This document shows positions 17,339-26,129 of a DNA stretch of 64,000 bases, piece by piece. A program made the position numbers and the translations under genes. The first letter of the stretch is position 1, and every line of letters starts with the position of its first letter. The notes under the pieces are model-generated. The model saw nothing but the letters and a program-made list of their open reading frames with translations, made no database searches and had not been told where the DNA came from. This DNA comes from Gellertiella hungarica. GTDB taxonomy: Bacteria; Pseudomonadota; Alphaproteobacteria; Rhizobiales; Rhizobiaceae. Location: the NCBI RefSeq assembly GCF_014197145.1, contig NZ_JACIEZ010000009.1, positions 62,001 through 126,000 of the forward strand, written 5' to 3'.

Positions 17339-17598
17339 ATCTTCTGCGTTTCTTTACACGGCAGCAATCCGGAGCGGCCGCGCGCGAGCGCCTTCAGGTG
17401 CTTCTCGCCCATGACCGCGCCTCAACGGGCGATTCGGAACTGGTCACCAAACTGCGCGACGAAATCCTCCGCGCGATTTCCAAGCACATGGAAGTCGACG
17501 CAGACAAGGTCAGCGTCAAACTGGAACGGGGCATCCCGGTGTCGACGCTGTTCGTCGATGTCGAAATTCCCCATGATGCGGAAAAGAAGGCGGCCTGA
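17335..17598 (+). CDS. minE: Cell division topological specificity factor MinE
   Basis: 87 aa, normal length. The N-terminus MNLLRFFTRQ is the membrane-targeting amphipathic stretch, ARERLQVLLAHDR the MinD-binding beta/alpha segment, and LRDEILRAISKHMEVD with KVSVKLERG the dimerisation domain. The start overlaps the minD stop (ATGA), so translation is probably coupled. Confidence 0.96.
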   Translation: MNLLRFFTRQQSGAAARERLQVLLAHDRASTGDSELVTKLRDEILRAISKHMEVDADKVSVKLERGIPVSTLFVDVEIPHDAEKKAA

Positions 17599-17728
17599 GG
17601 GCCGTCTTCCCCCTTTCTCGAGTTCGCCGGCACCCCTTTTCGCCGGAAAATCCGGACGGATTGGCAGGGCCCTCCCCGCCCTGCCGGCCGCGGCAGCGAC
17701 CAATTCCGCCCGCACCCTTCGAACGGGC

Positions 17729-17759
17729 TTGACTTGGAGTGCGCTCTAACCGGTAGCTT
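17729..17759 (+). promoter_or_regulatory. MerR-type promoter with 19-bp spacer
   Basis: TTGACT at 17729-17734, exactly 19 bases, then TAGCTT at 17754-17759. The spacer holds the imperfect dyad TTGGAG-TGCG-CTCTAA. An over-long 19-base spacer with a central dyad is the hallmark of promoters untwisted by MerR-family activators, so the downstream MerR gene is probably autoregulated. Confidence 0.75.
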
Positions 17760-17789
17760 CCCTGGCGTCGTGACGAAAGAAGGGTGCTC

Positions 17790-18218
17790 ATGAAGATCGG
17801 GGAGCTTGCGAAGCGTTCGGGCTTGTCCGCCCATACCATCCGCTACTACGAGCGGATCGGGCTGCTTCCCCATGCGGACAGGGACCGGTCCGGTCAGCGG
17901 GACTACGACGCATCGATCCTGAGATGGATCGAATTTCTCGACCGCCTGAAGGCCACGGGAATGCCGATCCGGGACATGCTGCGCTATGCGGCGCTGCGCG
18001 AGCAGGGTTCCGGCACCGAGACCGAGCGCGGTGCGCTGCTCGAGAAGCATCGCGAACGCGTGCGGGCCCATATCCTCGAACTTCAAGCCTGCCTTGTCGT
18101 CCTCGACACCAAGATCGCCGGATATGCCGGCCACGAAAAGAGGATTGATGATCATGACGCAGCAACTCCAGAGCGCCGGCGAAAGCCGGCTCGAACGCGG
18201 CAAGCGGGCGCTCGCTGA
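17790..18218 (+). CDS. MerR-family transcriptional regulator
   Basis: 142 aa. The N-terminal winged helix is MKIGELAKRSGLSAHTIRYYERIGLL, with the wing RDYDASILRWIEFLDRLKATGMPI, followed by a long dimerisation helix. No metal-binding cysteine cluster is seen, so an organic or redox signal is more likely than a metal. ATG 17790 follows AGAAGGG. The 3' end overlaps the carboxymuconolactone-decarboxylase-like gene by 65 bases, so they are one transcript. Confidence 0.9.
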   Translation: MKIGELAKRSGLSAHTIRYYERIGLLPHADRDRSGQRDYDASILRWIEFLDRLKATGMPIRDMLRYAALREQGSGTETERGALLEKHRERVRAHILELQACLVVLDTKIAGYAGHEKRIDDHDAATPERRRKPARTRQAGAR

Positions 18219-18582
18219 AATCGACGGCGAGGCCGGCCACAAGGTCATTGCCGCCCTTGCGGACATTGCCCCGGACTTCGCGAACTACGTGTTCGAGTTT
18301 CCTTTCGGCGACATCTACAGCCGGCCGGGGCTCGATTTGCGGGCACGGGAGATCGCCACCATCGCGGCACTGACGGCGATGGGCACGGCGACGCCGCAGC
18401 TGAAGGTTCACATCGAGGCGGGCCTGAATGTCGGGCTCAGCAGGCAGGAAATCACCGAAGTCATCATCCAGATGGCCGTCTATGCCGGCTTTCCGGCAGC
18501 CCTCAACGGACTGTTTGCGGCCAGGGAGGTGTTCGCCGCCCGCCTTGCAGGGCACGAGCCGCCTGCCTCCGAAGCGCTCTAG
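18154..18582 (+). CDS. Carboxymuconolactone decarboxylase-family protein
   Basis: 142 aa. The CMD fold is shown by DLRAREIATIAALTAMG, LKVHIEAGLNVGLSRQEITEVIIQ and YAGFPAALNGLFAAREVF. The family includes gamma-carboxymuconolactone decarboxylase and AhpD-like proteins; the AhpD CxxC pair is absent, so a peroxidase reductase is unlikely. ATG 18154 has GAGGA nine bases upstream; ATG 18148 is possible. It is translated in a different frame from the overlapping MerR gene, which probably activates it. Confidence 0.88.
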   Translation: MTQQLQSAGESRLERGKRALAEIDGEAGHKVIAALADIAPDFANYVFEFPFGDIYSRPGLDLRAREIATIAALTAMGTATPQLKVHIEAGLNVGLSRQEITEVIIQMAVYAGFPAALNGLFAAREVFAARLAGHEPPASEAL

Positions 18583-18859
18583 ACCCGGACGCGTCACGCT
18601 CCGTCAGGCGCGGCTCTGACGGGGCGCGGCCGTGAGGGCGACCCGGCCGAGGCCAGCGAAGGCGGGGAGGCGCCAGACCCAAAATCTGGCTTTCGATCCG
18701 GAACGGCACGGCCGTTTAGGATTTGCTTACCATATTTGTTCATGCTTTGACCGTTCGGCAGGTGCGGCAGCTCGGTCTGCGTGCTTCCCGGACGGTGTGG
18801 TGTCTTGCGGGTCGGTGGTTAACGCCCGCAACGAGTAGCGAGTATCGGGTAATCGAGTC

Positions 18860-20023
18860 ATGGCGTCTGTGAACAAGTCTGCGCGTTCCGCGGCGATATC
18901 CCGCCGTGGTTTTTCCCTGAAGATGGCCATGGGCGCCCTGCTTTCCTGCAGCGTTGTCGCCGGCTCTGCCTGGGGTCTTGCATCGACCCTCGGCGCCATG
19001 CATGGCGCTGCCCGCACATTGTCCGAGGGACGGCTCGACATCATGGTGGCGGTGGCGAGTGCCCCCGGCCCTCAATCCGCGCCCCTGGCAATCAAGTCCT
19101 CCCGTTTCAAGAGGCTGTCGGAACACGACGTGAGGGGGCATCAGCTCACCGATGATGCAATCCGCGTGGCCCATCAGCGCACGCTTGCTGCCCAGCTGGC
19201 ACTCGCCGAGAAGCAGAAGCGGGAAGAGAGCGCGAGGCTTCTTGCCATGTCTGCCCCGCGCATTTCTCCGGCGCAGGCAGAGGAAAAAACGGACGAGAAA
19301 CCGGCTGTCGTCACCGCCCTGGTGGAGGATGTTCCCGTCAAGGACATGGAGCCCTTCAACCTCGTGATGGCGAGCCCGGAGGAGGAGGAAACCTTCGCGC
19401 TTCCGAGCGAGGTTCCGCTGCCGGAGACGAAGCCGCAGATCGGCAAGGCCACTGCGGACCGGAAGGCCTCCGATGAGAAACCTGTCCTCGGCAAGCGCAG
19501 CACCGCACGGCAGGAGCTCGCCTATGCCAAGCCGGAACGCTCGATTTTCGGCGGGCTGTTCAGCCGCAAGAACGATGATGCCCTGTGGCCCGGAAATGAC
19601 ACGCGGGTCGCGATCTACGATGTATCCAACGCGACCGTATACATGCCCGATGGCACCAAGCTGCGCGCCCATTCCGGCATCGGCCACATGCGCGACAATC
19701 CGCGCTACGAGCATGTCAAGATGAACGGCCCGACGCCGGCCGGGATCTATCGCCTGTCCATGCGCGAGAAACGTTTCTATGGCGTGGAGGCGATCCGGAT
19801 GACCTCGATCGACGGCCGTGACCCGAAGAACCGCACCGGGCTTCTGACCCATACGAACCTTCTGCGCGGACGGATCGGCTCGCACGGCTGCGTGGCGTTT
19901 CAGAATTACGAGCCCTTCCTCAGGGCCTTCAAGCGCGGCGAGGTCAAGATGCTGGTCGTGGTACCGGAGCTGCCGTCATCGCGCACCCAGCTTGCCGCGC
20001 TGTACCGCAAGGCGGGCGCCTGA
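18860..20023 (+). CDS. DUF2778 L,D-transpeptidase-like envelope protein
   Basis: 387 aa. One hydrophobic segment near residues 20-45 (LKMAMGALLSCSVVAGSAWGL) anchors or exports it. A long variable Pro/Glu/Lys-rich spacer runs to about 235. The C-terminal DUF2778 domain has GLLTHTNLLRGRIGSHGCVAF, where H...SHGC is the L,D-transpeptidase-type catalytic signature. DUF2778 is also the fold of the Tlde1 type VI effectors, but no type VI genes are here, and the spacer plus anchor suggest a housekeeping cell-wall role. About 277 bases upstream are non-coding. Confidence 0.8.
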   Translation: MASVNKSARSAAISRRGFSLKMAMGALLSCSVVAGSAWGLASTLGAMHGAARTLSEGRLDIMVAVASAPGPQSAPLAIKSSRFKRLSEHDVRGHQLTDDAIRVAHQRTLAAQLALAEKQKREESARLLAMSAPRISPAQAEEKTDEKPAVVTALVEDVPVKDMEPFNLVMASPEEEETFALPSEVPLPETKPQIGKATADRKASDEKPVLGKRSTARQELAYAKPERSIFGGLFSRKNDDALWPGNDTRVAIYDVSNATVYMPDGTKLRAHSGIGHMRDNPRYEHVKMNGPTPAGIYRLSMREKRFYGVEAIRMTSIDGRDPKNRTGLLTHTNLLRGRIGSHGCVAFQNYEPFLRAFKRGEVKMLVVVPELPSSRTQLAALYRKAGA

Positions 20024-20101
20024 TCGGTCCCCGACAACCCGGCCCTTCGCGGTGCCGGCGCCGATCATGGTGGTGCCCCGGCAGCGCGAACGGAACCATG
20101 A

Positions 20102-20968
20102 TCAGTCTTCGTCGGTCTGAAGCAGGCGCGAAACATTCCAGTCCCCTTTACCGGCGGCAACCGCCCGTTCGTAGAAGGACAGGGTCGCTTCCGCACAGGC
20201 ACTTGCTCCGCCAAGGTCCCGGCTCATCGAGAGGAAGTAGGTCAGGTCCTTGAGGGCATGGGCGACGGAAAACCGGTAGCCGTCGAAATTGCCCTCCAGG
20301 GCGGGCTCGACGATGCGTCGCAGGGCAACGGAATTGTTCGATCCCTGCAGCATGGCCCCGTACAGCATGGCCCAATCCACATCCGCGCGGCGTGCCATGC
20401 GGAAGGTTTCCGTGATGCTCGCGACCATGCTTACCACCAGATAGTTGGAGATGAGCTTGGCCTTTGCGCCCGATCCCGGGGGGCCCATCGGGGAAATGCG
20501 GGCGCACAGGACGGAGAGCACGGGCGTGATCCTTTCCAGCACCTCGGAACTCGCGCCGACGAGCGCGCCCAGTGTTCCCTCGGCGGCCTGTGCCGCCCCG
20601 CCGGCAACAGGCGCATCGGCAAAGAAGCAGCCCCGCCTTCCCAGCCGATCCACCATCTCCTCTGCAAGGGCAGGCTCGGACGTGCCCATGTCCATGACAA
20701 TCTGGCCTGGTTCGAGGTCTGCTTCGAAGGCCTCGATCATCGAACGGGCGGCATCGGTGTCCGGGAGGCACAGGATGATGATGCCGGCACCTCGCGCGAG
20801 CTCGCCGGGCGAATGCACCTCGCGAGCCCCCTGCGCCACGAGTGCCTCGACATTGGTTCGGCTGCGGTGCGCCATGACGGCCAGCGCATGACCGGCGGCG
20901 AGCAGCCGCTCACCCATGCCCTTCCCCATGATACCGGCCCCTGCCAGGGCGATGCGCATTTTCTCCAT
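20102..20968 (-). CDS. NAD(P)-dependent beta-hydroxyacid dehydrogenase family protein
   Basis: 288 aa. The Rossmann motif GAGIMGKGM is at the N-terminus; FADAPVAGGAAQAAEGTLGALVG is the substrate-binding signature; the conserved catalytic Lys is in GSGAKAKLISNYLV. This places it with 3-hydroxyisobutyrate, tartronate semialdehyde and related dehydrogenases. ATG 20968 follows GGAGGACGGA. It stands alone and the substrate is not predictable. Confidence 0.9.
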   Translation of the reverse strand: MEKMRIALAGAGIMGKGMGERLLAAGHALAVMAHRSRTNVEALVAQGAREVHSPGELARGAGIIILCLPDTDAARSMIEAFEADLEPGQIVMDMGTSEPALAEEMVDRLGRRGCFFADAPVAGGAAQAAEGTLGALVGASSEVLERITPVLSVLCARISPMGPPGSGAKAKLISNYLVVSMVASITETFRMARRADVDWAMLYGAMLQGSNNSVALRRIVEPALEGNFDGYRFSVAHALKDLTYFLSMSRDLGGASACAEATLSFYERAVAAGKGDWNVSRLLQTDED

Positions 20969-21241
20969 TCCGTCCTCCCGGTCTGCGGCGAAGCCATGCG
21001 AGAGGCTGCCCGTTTTCGTGATGCTGCCAGAAAGGCCCGGCCAAAGCGAGCTTTGACGGCGCGGAAATTCCCCATGTCCCGCCCGGTGTGTGGAAGGGGC
21101 ACGGCCGGCGCCGCTTCAATTCCCGATATCAGGCCATTAAATCTGACAACCTGCGATTTTTTCTGATTTTCGCCGGGCATGCGGACTGTGCTAGGCACGT
21201 CACTCTCGTCCTGCGCATCTTTTCCAGCGGAAGGCCTTCAC

Positions 21242-22720
21242 ATGACCGTCGATCGTCAGACCGAACTTGAGGCCGGCCGGGAAGCACCGCCGGAGAACAT
21301 CGCCGCCCGCAACCGCCTCGTCATCGGGCTCCTGCTGGTATCGGCCTTTGTGGTCATCCTCAACGAGACGATCATGGCGGTGGCGCTGCCGCGGCTCATG
21401 GCGGACCTCGAGATCTCCGCGAGCCTTGCGCAGTGGCTGTCGACGGCCTTCATGCTGACCATGGCAGTGGTGATTCCGGTGACCGGTTACCTGCTGCAGC
21501 GGCTGAACACGCGGCCGGTCTTTATTCTGGCCATGTCGCTGTTTTCGCTCGGTACGCTGGTTTCGGCCGTCTCGCCCGGCTTCCCGACGCTGGTGCTCGG
21601 CCGCATTGTCCAGGCTTCGGGCACGGCCATCATGATGCCGCTGCTGATGACCACCGTCATGCACCTCGTCCCGCCGGAAACCCGCGGGAAGACGATGGGC
21701 AACATTTCCATCGTCATTTCCGTTGCGCCGGCAATCGGCCCGACCATCTCCGGCCTGATCCTGTCGGTGCTCGACTGGCGCTGGATGTTCCTGCTCGTGC
21801 TGCCGATCGCGCTCGGCGCGCTGGGCCTCGGCGCGTGGAAGATCCGGAACGTGACCGAACCTTCCCGCGCGCCCATCGACATCCCGTCGGTACCGCTGGC
21901 CGCGCTGGGATTTGGCAGTTTCGTTTACGGTCTCAGCGGCCTTGGAGAGGCCGCCGTCGCGCCGCAGGCGGTATCGCCCTCCATACCGCTTGCCTTCGGT
22001 GCGGTGGTGATCGTGCTTTTCGTGTTGCGGCAACGCGCCCTGCAGCGCCAGGACCGTGCATTGCTCGACATGCGCACCCTGGCCATTCCCGCCTTCACCC
22101 TGCCGGCTGTCATGATGGCCATCTTGATGATGTCGATGTTCGGCGTTTTCATCCTGCTGCCCATCTTCCTCCAGAACGTGCTCAAGCTCACGACGCTGCA
22201 AACGGGCCTGCTGCTGCTGCCGGGCGGGCTGATCATGGGGCTCTGCGCGCCCAAGGTGGGAAGTCTCTACGATGCTCATGGACCGCGGCCGCTGGTCGTC
22301 CCGGGAGCCCTTCTCTTCAGCGCGCTGATGTGGGGGCTGACCTTCATCCATGCCGGGACGCCCGTCTGGCTGTTGCTTGCCGCCCATGTTGTGCTGAGCA
22401 TCGGGCTGGCGCTGATGTTCACGCCGCTCTTCACGGCCGGCCTCGGCTCTCTGCCGCCGGCACTCTATTCGCATGGCAGCGCCATGATCGGCACCACGCA
22501 GCAGGTTGCGGGTGCCGCCGGCACGGCTCTCTTCGTGGCGATCATGACCATGCAGGCGGCAGCGGCAGCAGGGGCCGGCGCCATGCCGGCAGATGCAACG
22601 GCCGCCGGCATTCGCGCCGCCTTCCTCTGCGGCGCCGTGATTTCCATCGGGGCCCTCGCCACCGCCTTTTTCATCCGCAAGCCCGAGACGTCCGGGGACG
22701 CACCGCACCCTTCCCATTGA
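21242..22720 (+). CDS. DHA2-family MFS drug/H+ antiporter
   Basis: 492 aa with about 14 hydrophobic segments, the DHA2 layout. Motif C-like SVAPAIGPTISG in TM5 marks an antiporter, and NETIMAVALPRLMADL in TM1 is the DHA2 motif D1. It resembles EmrB/LfrA/DHA2 multidrug exporters, but no EmrA-type adaptor gene is adjacent. ATG 21242 follows GGAAGG. The earlier in-frame codons have no family character. Confidence 0.9.
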   Translation: MTVDRQTELEAGREAPPENIAARNRLVIGLLLVSAFVVILNETIMAVALPRLMADLEISASLAQWLSTAFMLTMAVVIPVTGYLLQRLNTRPVFILAMSLFSLGTLVSAVSPGFPTLVLGRIVQASGTAIMMPLLMTTVMHLVPPETRGKTMGNISIVISVAPAIGPTISGLILSVLDWRWMFLLVLPIALGALGLGAWKIRNVTEPSRAPIDIPSVPLAALGFGSFVYGLSGLGEAAVAPQAVSPSIPLAFGAVVIVLFVLRQRALQRQDRALLDMRTLAIPAFTLPAVMMAILMMSMFGVFILLPIFLQNVLKLTTLQTGLLLLPGGLIMGLCAPKVGSLYDAHGPRPLVVPGALLFSALMWGLTFIHAGTPVWLLLAAHVVLSIGLALMFTPLFTAGLGSLPPALYSHGSAMIGTTQQVAGAAGTALFVAIMTMQAAAAAGAGAMPADATAAGIRAAFLCGAVISIGALATAFFIRKPETSGDAPHPSH

Positions 22721-22830
22721 GGCGCTGCCTCTCGGCAGGCAAAGTCTGGCAGATTGCCACGGCCGACGGGTGAGTTAGGCTTCGGATCGCAGTCCGGCCA
22801 CCGGAGAGCCGGGCGGAAAGGCGAAGGATC

Positions 22831-23631
22831 ATGCGAAGACCGCCGAAACGGGTGCTCACGCTCCTGATGATCGCCGCATCGTTTTCGTCCCTGCGATGCG
22901 AGCCGCTCGACGCGCTCTACTCGTCGCGGGCAATCGTCACGGGAACAGGGGCAAGGAACCGGGAGCCCGGTTTCCGCGATTGCCTCACCCGCGTTCTCAT
23001 GCGTGTCTCGGGAGACCAGCGCCTTGCCGCGAGGCCGGAACTCGAAAGACTGAAGGCAGAGGCCGGCCGCTTTGTGCTGTCCTTCTCCTATCGCGACCGG
23101 CTGGCGGGAAAACCCGTTCACGACGAACAGGGCACCTACGACCGGCCCCACGATCTCACCTGCCGTTATGACCCTCCCGTGGTGGACAGCCTGCTCCGCA
23201 GTCTCGGCAGCCGTCCGTGGCTTGCGAACCGGCCGCGCCTGGCGGTTTTTCTCGATGTGGAGCGGAACGGCGTTTCCTATCGCCTGTCGAGAGACAATCC
23301 ACGCGACCAGGCCATGCGGGAAGCCTTCCAGGCAAGCGCTTCGCCCATGGCGATGGCCGTTGCCTTTCCCGGGGCAGAAAACGAAGCCTTGGCCGCCACC
23401 GGTTCCGGCTTGCCGCATCTCTCCCGCGCGGCAAGGGCCGCAGGCGCGGACCTGCCCCTGGAGGGGCGTCTTTTCTGGAGCGACCCCGATCTCGGCTGGG
23501 TTGCAACCTGGCGGCTGGAGGTGGACGGGACGGCGCATGAGTGGACGGTCAGGGGCGTCAACTTCGACGAGGCCTTCCGGGTTGCCATTCGGGGAGCTGC
23601 ACAGATCCTGTCCGGCAATGGCACGCCCTGA
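22831..23631 (+). CDS. DUF2066 domain protein
   Basis: 266 aa. A short N-terminal hydrophobic segment (VLTLLMIAASFSSL) suggests export. The DUF2066 region includes RDCLTRVLMRVSGDQRLAARPEL near residues 50-70, where most family members have conserved ALxxVLxRVSG, and continues to WRLEVDG near 230. The function is unknown. ATG 22831 follows GAAGGATC. Confidence 0.8.
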   Translation: MRRPPKRVLTLLMIAASFSSLRCEPLDALYSSRAIVTGTGARNREPGFRDCLTRVLMRVSGDQRLAARPELERLKAEAGRFVLSFSYRDRLAGKPVHDEQGTYDRPHDLTCRYDPPVVDSLLRSLGSRPWLANRPRLAVFLDVERNGVSYRLSRDNPRDQAMREAFQASASPMAMAVAFPGAENEALAATGSGLPHLSRAARAAGADLPLEGRLFWSDPDLGWVATWRLEVDGTAHEWTVRGVNFDEAFRVAIRGAAQILSGNGTP

Positions 23632-23673
23632 GGCGCAACAAAGGCCTCCGGCGGGCAAGGACCTCCTCGCGCT

Positions 23674-24048
23674 TCATTCTGCCGGCTTGTGGCAGACCGC
23701 CTCGATATTGTGCCCGTCCGGCGCGATGACGAAGGCGGCGTAGTAGTTCCGGTGATAACGGGGGCGAAGGCCGGGCGCACCGTTGTCGCGGCCGCCAGCC
23801 CGAAGAGCTGCCCGGTAGAAGGCATCGACCTCCTGTCTCGTCCCGGCCGAAAAGGCGATGTGCAGATGCGCCGGCTTTTCCTCGGTCTGGTAAAAGCAGA
23901 GCGACTCGTTGCCCCCGACAAGGATCTCCACCCCCTGGTCGGGCGCGCCTTCGGAGACGATCCTTGCGCCCAGCGGCTCGAGGGCCGCGACAAAGAAATC
24001 ACGGCTCGCCTGAAAATCGGTCACTCCGAACTTCACGTGATCGAACAT
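23674..24048 (-). CDS. VOC-family (glyoxalase/bleomycin-resistance-like) protein
   Basis: 124 aa from ATG 24048, which has GGAG six bases upstream. The vicinal oxygen chelate fold is visible as FDHVKFGVTDFQASRDFF (metal His), ESLCFYQTEEKPAHLHIAFSA, and RPRYHRNYYAAFVIAPDGHNIEAVCH (metal Glu). The substrate is unknown. An upstream in-frame GTG at 24060 would add four residues. Confidence 0.9.
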   Translation of the reverse strand: MFDHVKFGVTDFQASRDFFVAALEPLGARIVSEGAPDQGVEILVGGNESLCFYQTEEKPAHLHIAFSAGTRQEVDAFYRAALRAGGRDNGAPGLRPRYHRNYYAAFVIAPDGHNIEAVCHKPAE

Positions 24049-24307
24049 GCGTTGCTCCACCCTTCCTTCCTTTGGCCGCTCCAGAAGATGCTCTCCCCGA
24101 TCCTGCTTTCAACCCCTTGAATTCGCAGGGTGGAGTGCTCAAGCACGGCTTTCCGCTCCCCGACGAAGAGCGTAAGCAACTGCTGACGGAAAGTTGCCTT
24201 TCCCTGCCCGTCGCGGGCGCGGGACGGCCTTTCACCGGCCGTGCTTTTCCGATAGGGCTTTGGCTTTCGCCCTCACCTCTCCCACTGTTCGCAAATGGAG
24301 CGCCCGA

Positions 24308-25237
24308 ATGAAACGCCTTTCGATCGGCCGGACCGGTCTCGAAGCCTCTTCGATCGTCCTCGGCATGATGCGCATCGAAACGCTGCGCGACGCGGAGATC
24401 GACCGGCTGGTGCGAAGCGCGCTGGAGGCGGGTATCAACGTGATCGACCATGCCGATATCTACGGCAATCAGCGCCACGGTTGCGAGGCCCGGTTCGGAG
24501 CGGCCGTGAAGCTGACCCCGAGCGAGCGGGATCGGGTCGTCCTGCAATCCAAGGCAGGCATTCGCGACGGCTATTTCGACTTCTCCGCCCGGCATCTGAC
24601 CGAGAGCGTCGAAGGCTCGCTTGCCGCGCTGCGGACGGATTATCTCGACCTCTTCCTGCTTCATCGTCCGGATGCTCTGATGGAGCCGGAAGAGGTCGCC
24701 CTTGCATTCGACAGCCTGCACGCCTCGGGAAAGGTGCGGCATTTCGGTGTCTCGAACCACAGTGCAGCGCAGATCGAACTCCTGAGGACGGCTGTCCGCC
24801 AGCCGCTTTCGGTCAATCAGGTGCAGCTATCGGTCGCCCATGCGCCGCTGATTGCGGCCGGCCTCGCGCTCAACATGCAGGGCCTCGACCAATCGGTCGA
24901 CAGGACCGGCAGTCTGCTTGACCGGTCCCGGCGGGAGGGCATGACGCTGCAATGCTGGTCGCCGTTCCAGAAGGGATTCTTCGAAGGCACCTTCATCGGC
25001 GATCGGGAGGGATATCCCCTGCTGAATGACGCGCTGGAGGAGTTGGCCGCCCGTCACGGGATAACGCCGACCGGGGTTGCCGTCGCCTGGATCACGCGCC
25101 ATCCCGCGCGCATGCAGGTGGTCGTGGGCTCGACGCGGCCCGAACGGGTAAGGGAATGTGTCGCCGGTGCCGGCATCGAGCTCACGCGGGAGGAATGGTA
25201 CCGTCTTTTCCGCGCGGCGGGCCATGTCCTGCCATGA
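24308..25237 (+). CDS. Aldo/keto reductase
   Basis: 309 aa. TIM-barrel AKR motifs: INVIDHADIYG (active-site Asp and Tyr), VVLQSKAGI (Lys), DLFLLHRPD (His), FGVSNHSAAQIELL and VVVGSTRPERV for NADPH binding. It is closest in layout to E. coli YdhF-type reductases. ATG 24308 has GGAG eight bases upstream. It is convergent with the sugar-kinase gene and probably independent of it. Confidence 0.92.
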   Translation: MKRLSIGRTGLEASSIVLGMMRIETLRDAEIDRLVRSALEAGINVIDHADIYGNQRHGCEARFGAAVKLTPSERDRVVLQSKAGIRDGYFDFSARHLTESVEGSLAALRTDYLDLFLLHRPDALMEPEEVALAFDSLHASGKVRHFGVSNHSAAQIELLRTAVRQPLSVNQVQLSVAHAPLIAAGLALNMQGLDQSVDRTGSLLDRSRREGMTLQCWSPFQKGFFEGTFIGDREGYPLLNDALEELAARHGITPTGVAVAWITRHPARMQVVVGSTRPERVRECVAGAGIELTREEWYRLFRAAGHVLP

Positions 25238-25261
25238 CCCGGCATCCGGCGGAACCGCATT

Positions 25262-26074
25262 CTAGAACCGGCCCGGCACCTGCGGAAAACCGCCCGCATG
25301 GGCACAGGTCCGCGCCGCCTGCGCACATCCGGCAAGAAGTGCCTCGTGCAGCCGCTGGCCAGCGCGGTGGGCGATCAGAAAGGCGGCGATGAAGCTGTCT
25401 CCGGCTCCGGTCGTATCGACCGGCGTGATGGGCACGGCCGGCACCTGCGCTTCCTCGCCCGTTGCGGAAAGGCCGTAGGCCCCGCGGGCACCGCGCGTGA
25501 CCACGGCGAGCCTTGCGCCACCGGCAAGCATTGCCACGGCGAGCTGCCGTGGGTCGGCCGCGTCTCCTCCGGAACGAAAGGCGACCTCGAGACCTTCGAC
25601 GCCGAGATGCTCGGGTGCGATATTGATGGAGAGATCCTGGGAGCAGCTCACCCCCGCCTCGACCAGCCATCGGCGCAGCGCTCCTCCATCGTCCAGCCAG
25701 CCGATATGGACATGATCCATGCCGAGCAGGGCCTTACGGGCGGCTTCGTCCGGACGGTAACCGCGGCAGACGCCGAATTCCTCGAGCAGGAAGACCCGCT
25801 CCCCCGACGGTTCGACGGCAATGTCGGTATAGGCCGTTTCGCCGGGAAGCGTGACCAGATGATCCAGGCAGACATTCTTCGCGGCCAGGGCCTCGCGCGT
25901 CGCCTCACCCGCCGTGTCCGGGCCGACCGCACCGAAATACCAGCTCTCGTGGCCGGCCATGGCGCACTGGGCCGCGACATTCAGCGCATTGCCACCGATC
26001 AGCACCTGACTGACGGGCGGGCGGAAGCGGTCCACGCAGTTGTCGCCCACGGCAGCAAGACGCAAGACGTTCAT
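25262..26074 (-). CDS. PfkB-family sugar kinase (FrlD-like)
   Basis: 270 aa. The PfkB fold has the N-terminal signature GGNALNVAAQCAMAG and the ATP/anion-hole signature DTTGAGDSFIAAFL with the catalytic Asp. The short length and sequence DNCVDRF resemble fructoselysine 6-kinase FrlD, which phosphorylates Amadori products before deglycation. ATG 26074 has GGAGG seven bases upstream. It follows the SIS gene by 55 bases in one operon. FrlD-like function rests on family layout plus context; ribokinase-like activity on another sugar is possible. Confidence 0.82.
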   Translation of the reverse strand: MNVLRLAAVGDNCVDRFRPPVSQVLIGGNALNVAAQCAMAGHESWYFGAVGPDTAGEATREALAAKNVCLDHLVTLPGETAYTDIAVEPSGERVFLLEEFGVCRGYRPDEAARKALLGMDHVHIGWLDDGGALRRWLVEAGVSCSQDLSINIAPEHLGVEGLEVAFRSGGDAADPRQLAVAMLAGGARLAVVTRGARGAYGLSATGEEAQVPAVPITPVDTTGAGDSFIAAFLIAHRAGQRLHEALLAGCAQAARTCAHAGGFPQVPGRF

Positions 26075-26095
26075 GTCGGTTCCTCCGGAGAGACG

Positions 26096-26122
26096 AGGCT
26101 GGCGGCCTTGGGTCGCCAGCCT
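26096..26122 (-). other. Intercistronic hairpin between SIS and kinase genes
   Basis: AGGCTGGCG (26096-26104) pairs with CGCCAGCCT (26114-26122). There is no T run, so this looks like an mRNA-stabilising or attenuating element rather than a full terminator. Confidence 0.5.
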
Positions 26123-26129
26123 TGCTTGG

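Noticed and set aside
24061-24307. Possible small gene or riboswitch before the aldo/keto reductase
   Set aside because: No conserved riboswitch core, no ribosome site for the short frames, and no terminator-antiterminator pair.
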